The position numbers and the translations under genes are program-made. A stretch of DNA of 64,000 nucleotides from Krasilnikovozyma curviuscula (taxonomy: Eukaryota; Basidiomycota; Tremellomycetes; Cystofilobasidiales; Mrakiaceae), in assembly GCA_014825775.1 (NCBI GenBank), contig MVAQ01000023.1, positions 103,417 through 167,416 of the forward strand. The letters run 5' to 3'. The notes beneath the pieces are model-generated. The model saw only the letters and a program-made list of their open reading frames with translations. It was not told where the DNA came from and did no database searches. Numbering within the stretch: position 1 is the first letter of the stretch; each line of letters begins with the position of its first letter. This document shows positions 35,721 to 49,454 of the stretch, piece after piece.

Positions 35721-38627
35721 ATGGAGGCCAACTCGTCGAAGTACGGGCCTTCTTCCCGCTACAAGCCTTACGCTGGCTATTCTATGTCAGGCTTGACTCC
35801 TCTGGACTCCACGGAACCCTATAATGCAGAAGCATCCAGCTCTTCTTCAGCTGCTGAGCATCATTTCTCATCTCTGTACGACTCGATACCCACCTCAACT
35901 TCCAGCCTCCAGCAGCAACAGCATGGCACCAACTATGGAGGCCACCAAAGTCCTCAGCTCGATTTCAACAACGCACCTTTACCTATGGAAATTCAGAGGC
36001 AATTGGAAGATTTGATAGCTGCCCAATCTAACGGGGGGAAGAGTTCGTACGATGGAAAATTGTCGGAGAATGAGAGTAGTTCTGGCCCTATAGCCCCTCT
36101 GGCTGTCACGATCCCATTCTTCAGGTTTTTTGTGAGTATTAATATTAAGCTATTCATAGGGAATGTTTAGTAGCTGATTCGTTCCATACAGGGGCCGACT
36201 TCCTTCGCGCCAGGTCACAAGCGAATCAAGGTTGAGTTGAGGCATGACAGCACTACAAAAAGTGCAGCAGTTCAACAAACAGTGGCCCAGGTATCACCGG
36301 ATAGCATTAAATCACTCAATCACAACAACCCTTCTCCCGATGACGGCTCGTCACCGTCAGCGCATTCAGTAAAATCCAATGAATCTATCGAACAAAGCCA
36401 AGAAGATCGAGATCGAGACGCACTCTTTCAAGGTCGAGAAAAGGTGTTTCCTAAAGACGAAATCTTCTTGCACTTGAATGGTGGGTTTCATCGATGCTGC
36501 CTATCTCCCGTTGTTCCCCACCTCACCAATTTGTCTCAATTCTTGACTGTGTCGCTTTTAGATATATTCTTCAAAAATCTCGCCTGTCATTTCCCTTTGT
36601 AGGTTAAGATGCTCTTATGTTAACCTTTCGGGTCTCTTTCTCATACAATCTTTACGTGCTGCGCAGCCTCTCAAAACCAGCCATAGTAGCAGAATTCAAA
36701 TCTGGTCAACTACCGGCTGCACTTGCATGTGCAATCTGTGCCCTGGCAGCTCGATTCTCATCGCACCCGCTTCTTCTCCCATTTCGTACAACGCCGTCCG
36801 CCCGTTGGACATCATCAGAACCATTTGCAGATACAGCAAAGAAGTTAATTGTGCCTCTCCTCAGCATGCCGTCACCAGAAACAGCGCAGGTCCTGCTGCT
36901 AATTGCGTGGAATGAGTTTGGTGCAGACAGAGATGCTGGGCTGTGGGCTTGGGGAGGAATGAGTATGAGGACGATCGTCGATTTGGGAATGCATCTGGGT
37001 CAGTCGCTCGTCTTGGTCTCTAAACGAGACCGTGCATATACCGACGTCGCTCTCGCTTCTTGTTTTCTCAGAACGATCTGTCCAATCAGCTCAAACACAA
37101 ACAGAAGTCAAAAAGCTTCGGTTACTCTTTTATTCCGTGTTCTTGGTGGATAGAGTCATCTCTTACGGCACGGGAAGGCGTGTCACTGTGAGTTACACGT
37201 AGATTCGTTTTTGTTTTGCTCTAACTTCAGTCACTCGATTTTAGCTTCTCGAAGATGAGATAGACGTCCGTTTGCCAACTGCAGACGACTGTGAACTTGG
37301 TCTACTACCACCGAATCATCTTCCAAATCCTTGGCCCGCACTCGTGGCCATCATTAGATACCGAGGACAAATCAGTGACGTCCTGAACTCGCCAAAGGGA
37401 AACACGGATGACCAATCAAGGGCACGTGTAGAGAAACTTCAGTACGAGATGATAGCATACTACCAATCAATGCCTCCAGCCTTGCAATTCAGTGTTCAGA
37501 CTTTCAAGGCTTACCACGCCGTCGATCAGTCGCCAACCTTTTTCCTTCTACATCTGATGTTCCATTCGGGTATGATCATCTCCTAAGGCTTCCTTTTGCA
37601 ATTTTGGTGGTTGACGTTTCCTTCGTCCTGCCAGTCATCACGGTCCTTCATCGGCCGTCCTTACTACAAGGTTTCCACTCCGGCGGCCAGGTTCTTCTAG
37701 TACAAAACACAGAGGTATCAAGATCTTCTGCTAGGACTCTCACCAACATGTTATCGTACTGCGACCTCGTTGGACCAACAGCGATTCTATCGAACCCATT
37801 CGCGTAAGTTCCTCGATCAAAGCTTCAAATCGCCCCAGGACCTGACATTTAGTTCGCCTGTCCGTAATAAACAGCGACCAGTGCATCTTCATAGCAGCAG
37901 TAGCCTTTATCGATGAACGTCAAGGTGCCGACTCTGAAAAGAAAGACGGAAACCAATTCTCTGGATCAAAAACACCCACAACGACGCGCCTACTCCGGAG
38001 TTTTGCAGATGGGAAACTCGATGTTTCCGTTACAGCGCTGAAGAATTTGATCTCCCGCTGGGGAGGGGCTTCGTGGGTACTGAGGACGATTGAGCAGAAA
38101 AAAAGGGGTTTGAGCCAGGAGGAGATCGATCCTGACGCAGATCTTATGGACAGACCTCCTGTTCTCTGGCCTAAAGACCCTGCCTTCTTGAAGAGTTGGA
38201 TCAAAAGGGAATGGAATAATGGTAGATCAGACAAGGTTGAGGACATGATGGGAATGGTCGGCATTGATTGGGATGACCACATGGTGGATCTGAGTAAGCC
38301 CAGTCTTTCAAGATGCTGTTGTTCTTGTTGTTATTGCTGCAAATTGCTGACAAAGTGCTTTCTTCGTTTTGTTCCCCATGCAATGTTGCAGCCGAACCCG
38401 TCGGATTGTCATTCACAGGTCAGGGATTATATGCCCCTGAACTCACGATGTCTCTGGAGCAGCAACTCCAAAGCCAGGACAGCTATGACTTCTTGGAGAA
38501 CGATTCTGCGCTGCACCATCAGTTCACATTCCCGGTGGAGCAGAGTCCTGATACGACGGGCGGTGGAAACAGCTTCAACGAAAACAACTGGTCAGACTTT
38601 TTTAATGATGTTGTGTTTCATCAGTAG
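35721..38627 (+). CDS. Fungal transcription-factor-domain protein, no zinc cluster visible
   Basis: Nine exons join to 777 residues: 35721-36131, 36192-36480, 36562-36598, 36667-36998, 37072-37187, 37245-37569, 37635-37803, 37875-38293, 38392-38627. The N-terminal ~230 residues are low complexity (Ser-, Gln- and Tyr-rich), with a basic patch GHKRIKVE. From about 233 the fungal-specific transcription factor domain is clear: DIFFKNLACHFPF, PAALACAICALAARFSSHP, AQVLLLIAWNEFGADRD, WAWGGMSMRTIVDLGMHLG, LRLLFYSVFLVDRVISYGTG and FFLLHLMFHSVITVLHRP. The tail is acidic and Gln/Asn-rich, ending SDFFNDVVFHQ, a possible activation domain. A Zn2Cys6 cluster, normally N-terminal in this family, is absent from the open frames. 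It may act as a cofactor or have lost its DNA-binding domain. Its targets are unknown. Confidence 0.78.
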
Positions 38628-38793
38628 GATGATTATTGTAGTAATGACTTTCCTTCCGTGAGTGTGAGTGGAGGTCAAAGAAGAGAAACCGAAAATAAAT
38701 GGTGAAGCCACTAAACGCGCAGCGGTTTGGTTTGATCCCTCAACGTGGACATTCCCTCAGTCATTTCTTGCTTCAAGTGTAGTGTTGAACAGG

Positions 38794-40834
38794 ATGTGGA
38801 AACACACTGTTCTGGGGCTGTTAGCCTTTGGACAGTTCGTTCAGGCTCATGAGCATCATGCTGTTGAGCTCATTGACACGGGTGTCAGTAGAGGCGTTGG
38901 AATCTGGGTTCAGTACGACATAATCTCCTTTTTCTAGAAAGGTGTTATGGACTAATAATCCATGTTCTTTAGTGCTGTCATTCAAAGTATTTGTTGGGGT
39001 ATTCTGTTCCCGGTAGGTGTTCTCTTCTCCTTTTATGAGGCTGCGTAATTCCCTGACAGATATTGGTCGCAGGTCGGAATGATTTTGGGTATGAAGTAAG
39101 CAACACATTCGTTAAAAGTTAATTTGTCTGAGCTGAATTTAACTCTTCTTCTCCCTTTGTAGTAAAAATAGGTACCATGTGCCTCTCCAGGTGAGTTCTG
39201 ATGTGGTTTAGAGGTGCTTCCTAATCTAACTCTTTCTGGACTGTTTAGGCAGCTACTATGTGCTTGAGCTCTGCTGGTTATGTACTTGGACATCATCACG
39301 GTGGAAGACAGTATCCTGCTACTGTAAGTTCTCTTATTTAGTCGCTTCGGACGAGTTTCTAGACTAAACATTGTTCTCCTTCTTGACCTTTAGGCACGTA
39401 AGTCGAAGTCCCAGACCTAAACTCATGACCGATTCTAATGGTTGTGTTTACAGACGGACCGATTGCGACAGGTTTGATCGCATTCATGGTCGTGGTGAGT
39501 CCAACTTGCGCCTCCTCCGCGTTTTGAACCGTCTGAGTTCCTTGGTCTGGATACTGCTGAGCCTCAGTTACTAACTTACTCCGCAATCGGTATCTGCTCG
39601 TTCAGCAAAGTGCTCTTGGAGTCTACCTCAAACTGCATTTGCCCCAACCTGTGTTTAGACGTGCTGCAGTTATCATCCACGGTTTCGTTGGCCGACTATA
39701 TCCGTTAATTGGAGGAATCCAGATCCTTATGGGTGCAAATACTTTCTTAAGCTACTGTCTTGGAGAGGAAGCGCTCCAGTGCTACGCACATCATACTTTC
39801 GGTGTTTCCTTCGTTCTTTTTGCTACACTCCTTTCGTGAGTTCTTCAATCTACCTCCACATCTCAAGATGAATAGCAGTTGTTGATTTCACTTTGGCGTC
39901 GGTTTAGTATCGCTATGCACTTGGGAACAGGCTGGATCAGGAATAGAGGCAAAAGTCAAGAATTCTACGAGTCGCTAATGATTATGACCTTCGGAATAAT
40001 CAACACGTTCTCGATGAGACACTCAGATGGATGGAGTCACAAAGACCTTCAACACACTATGCTTGGAGTGCTTTGGTGGACGGGGGGTGCTCTGGGGATC
40101 TTGCTGTCGGTGGGTCAAAAGCGCAACTTTGTCCCCTCTTTCGTCTTCATTGCCACGGGTTTTGCTTTTGCTGGTCAGTGTTTTTGCCAATCGCTCATCA
40201 ACATACTTGTGTGGCTGACTTTAAGCTTACAGGCCACGTTCAAGAACTGGAGATATCTGCTTTCGTTCATAAAGTCCTGGGTACAGTTCTAGGAGCTGCA
40301 GGCATCTGTAGAATCGTCGAGATTTGCTTCCTCCTGGAGGACAACGCATCTGGAGAAGGTCCAAGGAGTGAAGGAGCCAGGGGCGTCAAGGTGGCCGGAT
40401 TCCAGCACCTCTACGTGAGTATCACCTTTCCCGAGTTGTTGATTCTAGCAGTCCTTACTCCCCTTTCTTTGTAGCCCTTCCTACTAGTGGTCTCGGGACT
40501 CATCTTTATATCAGCCACCAATGAAGAACTTATGGCTGTCGACAAAATGGGACTTGACGGTGTGACTTATATGCTCATTATGTTCAGTCTGGCCTTCTTC
40601 GTCTATTTCGTCATCAACGGGTTTATCAGCTTTTACATCGCAACTATTCCCTCTCCTGACGCCGGAAATGAGAGGGGTGATTCTCTCAAGCCACTGGAGA
40701 ATGGATATGGAAGGGTGAGGATGACGGAGGCACTTCACCGCACGGATGCTGAGGCGTACGAATTGGACGACCGGAGCGACGAAGCGGAAGATGTTCGAGT
40801 CGATTCGTTTGAGCAGGAGTTCAGAGAACATTGA
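38794..40834 (+). CDS. YTP1: Ytp1-like multi-pass membrane protein
   Basis: Eleven exons join in frame to 455 residues: 38794-38912, 38973-39012, 39073-39095, 39163-39190, 39249-39323, 39394-39397, 39454-39494, 39606-39835, 39908-40173, 40233-40414, 40475-40834. A signal peptide (MWKHTVLGLLAFGQFVQAHE) leads to an N-terminal DUF2427-type part with IQSICWGILFPVGMILGM, NRYHVPLQAATM, GHHHGGRQYPATAHGPIATG and YLKLHLPQPVFRRA, followed by the Ytp1 part: GRLYPLIGGIQILMG, SFVLFATLLSIAMHLGTGW, MRHSDGWSHKDLQHTMLGVL and FLLVVSGLIFISATNEELM. His-rich helices hint at haem or metal binding, as in b561-type proteins, but this is inference. The molecular role of Ytp1 is not established. The cytosolic tail is acidic. 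Exon 6 is only 4 nt; see findings. Confidence 0.82.
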
Positions 40835-41026
40835 GGATCATTCTACAATATACACTGCTACTTCCGTAAGCCTTTGCCTGGGCAGCGTGCAAGCGGATCG
40901 AAGCGAACCCGTTGGCCCACTGCTTTCCACGAGGAACGCCACTTTGGAGCTCTTCAAAACAAAATTCTCGAATTCCGTGTTTTTACCATCAAACCTCAAC
41001 TTCACCTTCTTTTGGCTACCTGTGCC

Positions 41027-42411
41027 ATGGCAAACATCACAACTATGGATCCCAATTCGATCTTCCCTGCAGACTGGCTCTTGAAGTCGTCATACGATCC
41101 AGTCCAGTTTCCCCTGTACCACACGTCCCGACCATCCTTGATCCCTGGATTTTCCGATCGATACTTGGCTCTGGCGGTACCAGTCATTGCTTACTGGGTC
41201 CTTGGTAGTCTCTTCCATTTCTTGGACGTCATGCAGATCCCGTACTTCGAAAAGAGGAGGATCCACGAGAGCGAAGAAGTCCTGACGAGGAATCGAGTGA
41301 AGTTGGGAGCTGTAGGTCTTCTTTGATTCATCATACTGACTTACAAACATGCGGGCTAATATATTGGTCCGTTCTCTATTTGGCCCTGCAGCTTATTAGG
41401 GCGGTGCTGCTCCAGCATTTCCTTCAAACCATCCTCGGCTTGCTCTGGCTCGAAAAGGACTCCGTGGTCCTCGCGACGCAGGTCTACGCTGATCATGCCT
41501 CAATCATGGCTACCGACTATGCTCCCAAGGTTGTCACGTTTACGAAGGTTCTGATCGGACCCAAGAACGCAGAGAAGCTGATTCGAGTTGCAGGGAAGGA
41601 AATCATCGAGTGGGTTTACTGGTGGGGCTTTCCTCTGTGTCAATTTGGATTTGCCTTGTGAGTCAATTCTGATGTAGAAATACTAAATACTTCTTACTCA
41701 TCCAGTCTCTCTTGACCTTCGGTAGCTTCATCATCGACACACACCAATTTTGGCTTCACAAGCTTATGCACGACATCCCCTTCCTCTACCGAAATTTCCA
41801 CTCCCACCACCACCGTCTCTACGTTCCCTATGCTTTTGGTGCGCTTTATAATCACTGGTTGGAAGGGCTCATGTTGGACTCGGTCGGTGCTGCTCTAGCA
41901 GAGGCTTTCACGGGAATGACAGTGAGACAAACGATTTTGTTGTTTGGGTACATTCTTTCAAATGGTATTCGCATTCATCGAAAAGGGAGCTGACTTTCCT
42001 TATCTTGGCTGTGTAGCTTTGCTACTTGTAAAACCGTGGACGATCATTCCGGTTACAAGATTTGGTGGGATCCTCTGCAGCTGTTCTTCGCGAACAACGC
42101 CGAGTGAGTGTTTTGCGTTCCGGTGCAACTTCTTATAAAATCTAATCCTAGCACGGCTTGATTTAGCTACCATGATATCCACCATCAGTCGTTTGGCATA
42201 AAGTACAACTTCTCGCAGCCGTTCTTTGTGAGCTCCCTTGCCACTTTCCATTTTCTCTGGATTGATCTGACTCAGCTTTCTCTAAAAGACGCGATGGGAC
42301 GCTATTCTTGGTACGATGATGACTAGACAACAGGCTAATATTCGTAAGCCACCCAAAGCCCGAGCTCAAGCGGAGATAGAGGAGGTCGAGAAGCGATACA
42401 AGATTGAGTAA
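41027..42411 (+). CDS. SUR2: Sphingolipid long-chain base C4-hydroxylase
   Basis: Exons 41027-41311, 41392-41657, 41706-41948, 42017-42103, 42167-42227 and 42289-42411 join to 354 residues. It is an ER di-iron enzyme of the fatty acid hydroxylase family that converts dihydrosphingosine or dihydroceramide to phytosphingosine forms. The histidine boxes are visible: HQFWLHKLMHD, NFHSHHHRLY and DYHDIHHQSFG, in the expected order, with VDDHSGYKIWWDPLQLFF between the last two. The first hydrophobic segment is ALAVPVIAYWVLGSLFHFL. The C-terminus ends with Lys/Arg-rich KPPKARAQAEIEEVEKRY, fitting ER retention. Length and order match Saccharomyces Sur2. Sphingolipid synthesis is linked to Ypk1, whose gene lies about 1.5 kb downstream; that proximity may be chance. 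Confidence 0.92.
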
Positions 42412-43068
42412 ACCAAGCGAGCGGCTCCATTTCTTTTTCTCAATGATGATTCCACAACATGTTGCACATTATTATTTTATACCCTCGCGCTTCTTAATTG
42501 CACATTGATTCCCCATTCCTACTACTTTTCTACGCTTAATGATCCTGTAATGTACAACACGTTTTACTGTCTCATTGTGTGGTGCGAACCTCCAGCAAAC
42601 GTTGAGTCATCTTGTTTCTATACCTGCTTCTCCCTCGATGATTATTCATCTTGTACAGTTAATCCCTGTCCCTCCATCTCTATTCATGTCTTTCCTGACT
42701 TTGCGAGCATTAGCGTGGGGCTCTCTCCGCAGATGTGGGTACGCCAACCAAAAGTCTGCAACACCGCATAGTTAGTTTGGCTGCCGCAGCTGTTGGTGAC
42801 ATTCTGTGAGTTTCAGAGTGGCTTACAAGAAGGTTTCATCGTGGAGGTGGACTGCTACGTCCTTCAAAATCGGCAAATGCATCTTCTTTGAAGTTGAGCC
42901 TTTTGCGGGCATCACTGATGAATAGTATCATCGATTTGCGAGTTCTGTTCCGTTCATACTAGACGGGAGTACTGTGGGTGCTGATCAAGAGGTAATAGGG
43001 GCGAGTCTTCAAACGAATGAAGCAGACAGAGAGGGAGCGGTTTACCTTCTGGAAGATGATGTCTATGA
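42412..43068. other. Intergenic region downstream of SUR2
   Basis: About 660 bases. It should hold the SUR2 3' UTR and the 3' flank of the minus-strand small gene. A minus-strand continuation of that gene towards 42955 (frame ending HPQYSRLV) is possible but not decided by the sequence. Confidence 0.35.
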
Positions 43069-43601
43069 CTAGTCGAACGAGACAATTTTGTAGAACTGTC
43101 GGGTGGATCCTGTTGCAGATGAAAGTCGAGGTTTTGGAACTGCTGTCGCTGCTGAATTCGATGAGGATGCTTGGTTTGAGGGGGAATTTGGTGCAGAATC
43201 AACAGTCGACTTCTTTGCTCGACTCTTCTTTGCTGCTGGAGGTTTCTGGTCGTCATCTGAAGAGATGTCTCAAGCTCCAAGTTCTGCTCTCATCTCTCAT
43301 CTCTGCTTCCATCCCGTCAAAACTGTGTCCCTGTTTCTCGAAATAAAGGGCGCGCTATCTCAAGGGCGCGCTATCTCGGAGACTAGAATCGTCCTTTTCA
43401 AGACGAAGAAGGACGCTGTCAGCTTCCTCACTCATTAAAGGCGGTAATAAAGAGAGGATCTATTCACGATGCAGGCCAGGTGAATGAAGACCCTTCTGGA
43501 TCCAACTCCTGCGTTTTTAGATCTGATGCGACAGTCATCAATCCACCTGCAGCCGACCTGGTCTTGTCTGCTACTGGTCGGAGATGCACTATGGGAGCCA
43601 T
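43069..43601 (-). CDS. Small basic protein of unknown function (tentative model)
   Basis: A tentative minus-strand gene. Exon 1 starts at 43601 (MAPIVHLRPVADKTRS) and runs to PEGSSFTWPAS. A short 37-nt intron leads to SEEADSVLLRLEKDDS. A further intron then leads, in matching phase, to DDDQKPPAAKKSRAKKSTVD and a Ser/Ala/Pro-rich end STRQFYKIVSFD-stop at 43069. The Lys-rich AKKSRAKK looks like a nuclear signal. The donor of the second intron is weak (GTCTCC or GTCTTG), and that intron contains a perfect 16-bp tandem duplication at 43346-43377. A TATA-like AT run lies at 43664-43680, upstream of the start. I recognise no family. The plus-strand frame at 43103-43438 is probably its shadow. Confidence 0.4.
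43346..43377. repeat. Perfect 16-bp tandem duplication
   Basis: Two adjacent identical copies of AAGGGCGCGCTATCTC (43346-43361 and 43362-43377). In the tentative gene model it falls within an intron; if the region were exonic it would shift the frame and create a stop. Confidence 0.9.
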
Positions 43602-43663
43602 TTCATTCTCGTTTATGAAAGTGGGACACTCGCTCATTAGACATCTCGGCTAATCAAGCCTTA

Positions 43664-43680
43664 AAAAATATATATAAAAA
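43664..43680 (-). promoter_or_regulatory. Possible TATA-like element
   Basis: An A/T run (AAAAAATATATATAAAAA on the plus strand) about 65-80 bases upstream of the tentative small gene's start codon. The position fits a core promoter, but A/T runs are common between fungal genes, so this is weak. Confidence 0.25.
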
Positions 43681-43904
43681 CAGATCTTGGTCGCGTGCAA
43701 TGAAGATTCGAGTGCGTCGACTTGCGCGAAATCGCAAAAATAAATTTGTACACTTGTTTTTATAGGAAGAGGCTAACTTCAAATAAATTTCAAGTGAAAT
43801 AAATGAACGAACAAGTACAAAAATATTTGAAGGAGTCTATGGTACTGCAAGCGACTCGAGTCCAGTTCAGAAGGGAAGAAAACGAGGACTATGCCGTTTC
43901 CACC

Positions 43905-46469
<2,565 letters not shown>

Positions 46470-46683
46470 GGTGGTAGAGTAAATATCTGGTTGTAGCCGT
46501 CGAAAGGTGAGAAAGTGGGGGTTGACGAGCAGAGCACAAAATCACTGCTTCGCACGGGAGCAGAAGATCCCGCTCAATAAGCGCGTGTGCGACCGGGTCT
46601 GGTTCGTTTTTAATTGTGTCTTTCTGCTTTCCTGATTTAAATAAATGTGAATGGCGGACGAAGAATGATTGAAGTTAACAGTA

Positions 46684-48593
46684 TTATGCTACTCTTCTTT
46701 TCTTCCTCTCAATTACTTCGCTCCCCATTCCTTCATCTCCTTCATCGCCGCCTCCGACTTTGAAAGCCGTCTGTAAACCTCTCAGTAACCAATTCCAAAA
46801 CCCTTCAAACTCACCATAGTCTGCGCTCTCCACCAATTGGATCTCAACTCTCGCTCCGCTATCTCCAGCGTTCTGAAAGCAACAGATGTTCACCCTGAGA
46901 TGCGTAGGGAGCGCAGATGACAATTTTCGGCGGGCTGAGCGAGTCCATGATTGAAGATTAAGAGTGATATGTGATGAAACGTGTGTTGATGGAGTGGAAG
47001 GTGGTAGGTTATGAGCCGAAGAAGGCAGAATAGTTGCGATGGGTTTGATAGAGGACAATGCCAAGTGATGGCACACAGCAGTCGTAACAGAGGCTTCAGA
47101 AGATTTCAATAGAGGACTATAAATGACAGTACATCCTGGAAGACTGGCCAAGGTGACATTAAGGTGAGCGGTAATGGCCACCTGAGTCGCGCTGTGGGGG
47201 AAAGTATGCGAAAAAGTGGTTCGTGATGTAGCCAAATATGTTGAAGGCTGAGGTTCAGATCTTCCAAGAGACTAAAGAAAGGGTCAGGTGAGATACTGAT
47301 AGGATGAACGACAAATGTAGCGCATCGAACACTTACATCAGGGATCCGACCCTTCTCAAAAGACCAGCCCACTATCCATCGCCTCGTCCTACCCTGAGAG
47401 ATCTCTTTAATCACATAGTTGCTGATTGTTTTTGATTTGAGGAGGTTGACGATGGATTCGACGGATGATAGTTTTCCAAGGAGCGAGGTGTACCATCTAC
47501 AATGACAGCAACACCAAAGATGCAAGATGACAAACAAGGGAAGTCAAATGGAGGAAGTACAAGACTGGAAAAAGGCATGGGATTGTTGGATTGATGTTCG
47601 TACTCACCGAGCTCCGAGCCCTAGTTTACTTAACTCGACGCTCTCGTTCACCATTACACTAACAAACCCCTCTTCTCCACCCGCTTCCTCTCCACCGTCA
47701 AAAATCATCTCGTTCTCACCACCCGTGCACACTGCACTGGGAAGCCTGTCCTTCGCTCGCGCCAATTCCCTGATCTCCTCTTCGGAGGAGTAAAATGGCG
47801 GGTTGCAAAGTGTGAACCAGTATTTCTTATCATTCGGTAGGATTTGCTTTGATGATTCAAGCGTGTGAAGGGCGATGGATGAAGAAAGTGGCGCGTTGAG
47901 TGCGATGTTCTGCCTAGCGTACGAGATGGAGGTCGGGTCTATTTCGGTCGCCATCCATTTCCAGGAGGGCGAGATGATATTGCCAAGGAGAGGGTAGACA
48001 CATGATGCTCCTGTACCACTACAGACCGACGTGTGATTACAAAGCCAATCATCGTTCAAAACCACGAGCGAAATCACTCACACATCCACACCGGTCACTT
48101 GCGATGCTTCCTTCTCACTGAACGAACATGTTGGCGACAGATTATCGACCCAGGAAACATACTCGACTAGATCTTGTAGCCATAGCACGTAATCCAGTCT
48201 CCCAGGGACAGCTGGGCATAACCTGGTTTCTGGTAGAGTGAGCTGCAGAGGTGGGGTCAAGGAAGAGAGGAGTGCTCGATTGAGAGCTCTGCATCAAAAC
48301 GAACAATATCAGTTATCTCTACGCAACAAGAGGTCCAGGAAAAGCATTGTGACAGGGTTCAGCTTACATAACGGCATGAGCATCCTGAAAGTTTATGCTA
48401 GGTGTTCCTGTCGAATTTGTGAACACACTAACAACAAATAGGACATACAGCTTTACTCAGTATGTAATAATCTCATACTAATGAGTAGCAGAGACAATTG
48501 GACTAACTGCTGTAACAGCTCTTCACTGCTGACCGTTTGGAGAGCCGCCAGTTCTGCGTAATCGACCGTTTGAAACGGATTCCTGGGATGCAT
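46684..48593 (-). CDS. METTL16-type RNA N6-adenosine methyltransferase
   Basis: Starts MHPRNPFQTVDYAELAAL at 48593, the usual N-terminus of the METTL16/RlmF family, and ends EVIERKKRRVA-stop at 46684. The Rossmann methyltransferase core shows VTGVDVGTGASCVYPLLG (SAM loop), WMATEIDPTSISYARQNI, and the catalytic motif in FTLCNPPFYSS (NPPF). SLLGKLSSVESIVNLLKS and GRTRRWIVGWSF follow, as in METTL16. The C-terminal ~180 residues are less conserved and end in a basic tail, as expected for an RNA-binding vertebrate-conserved region equivalent. By homology it should methylate A43 of U6 snRNA (and possibly a structured mRNA) in the nucleus, influencing 5' splice site choice. That is of interest in a genome this rich in small introns and micro-exons, but any link is inference. 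Confidence 0.88.
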
Positions 48594-48886
48594 TTCAGAT
48601 TCCGTTATATGAAATGATAGTGATTAGAGAGCATATTATCTTAAAGCTTTTCAGAATATGATATCGTAGTGGGTCGCAGTCAGAAGTTAGGAAACAGCTC
48701 GCTTTGAATGTTTGAGAGACAAAAGTAGCCACAGTGCAGAAGACCTTCATAGACATAACTTCAAAGATCTTGGACAGGTATACAGCTAAACGAATACAGG
48801 GATGGTAAATGGTTATATGCATGTGTGTGGGGGGTCGTAAACAAAGTTGAGTGTCGTAAAATTATCTCCCAGTATTTCTATACATT

Positions 48887-49454
48887 CTAATCCCAAACCT
48901 TTTTGGCTCGGGTCTTCTTGAACTGCAGAATAGAAGAGAGGTGGTTATATAAAGTTAGCCAAGCAAAAATCATCTGCTAAACTCAGGAATGAGAGAAACC
49001 CATTCACCTTCTTCATCTCACTTTGCACTTTCTTACCCTCGAGCCTCTCAGCAAACTCGATTCCTTTCTCCTTGTTCTCCCTTTCTCTCCTCTTCTGCTT
49101 CATTGTCATTTTGTTGGGGCTCTTCTTCTTTGCTAGCCCACTCTCCTGGGGTTTCACAGCTATTCCTTCCGGTGCTGAGGCTGCGAGAGGATGTGGCTTC
49201 GCTCCTGGCACGGGCAACAGGGAGAGTGATCGTGAAGTGGATGGTAGAGGTAAATGAGGGGCTGATGCTGTCGACGGTAAGTGCTGAGTCGAATGGAAAG
49301 GGAGCGAGGAGAGCTGCTGCTGCAGTCGAGCTTTGGATGAGCCAGGAGCTGCAATAGAGAGGATAATGATACAGCAGCGTCAAACAGACGATTCATATAA
49401 CCAACGGATAACAACTTCTGTCGTACCTGGCTGTCGTTTCGTTGAGGAGACCAT
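48887..49454 (-). CDS. ALB1: Ribosome biogenesis factor Alb1
   Basis: The start at 49454 gives MVSSTKRQP; two introns follow. The product is small and basic: a Ser/Pro/Leu-rich middle (SSLPFHSTQHLPSTAS), then the Alb1 signature KMTMKQKRRERENKEKGIEF with AERLEGKKVQSEMKK, and a last exon encoding FKKTRAKKVWD. Alb1 binds Arx1 on pre-60S particles near the tunnel exit and is removed in the cytosol by Rei1/Jjj1. Length, position of the helix and Lys/Arg content fit the family, which is poorly conserved outside this segment. Upstream frames reaching 49515 use non-ATG starts. Confidence 0.72.

Noticed and set aside
42954..43438. Plus-strand frame 43103-43438 and minus-strand Gln/His-rich frame 42954-43280 as separate genes
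   Set aside because: Both overlap the tentative minus-strand gene whose third frame has better composition (Lys/Ala/Ser) and plausible exon phases. The region stays uncertain.
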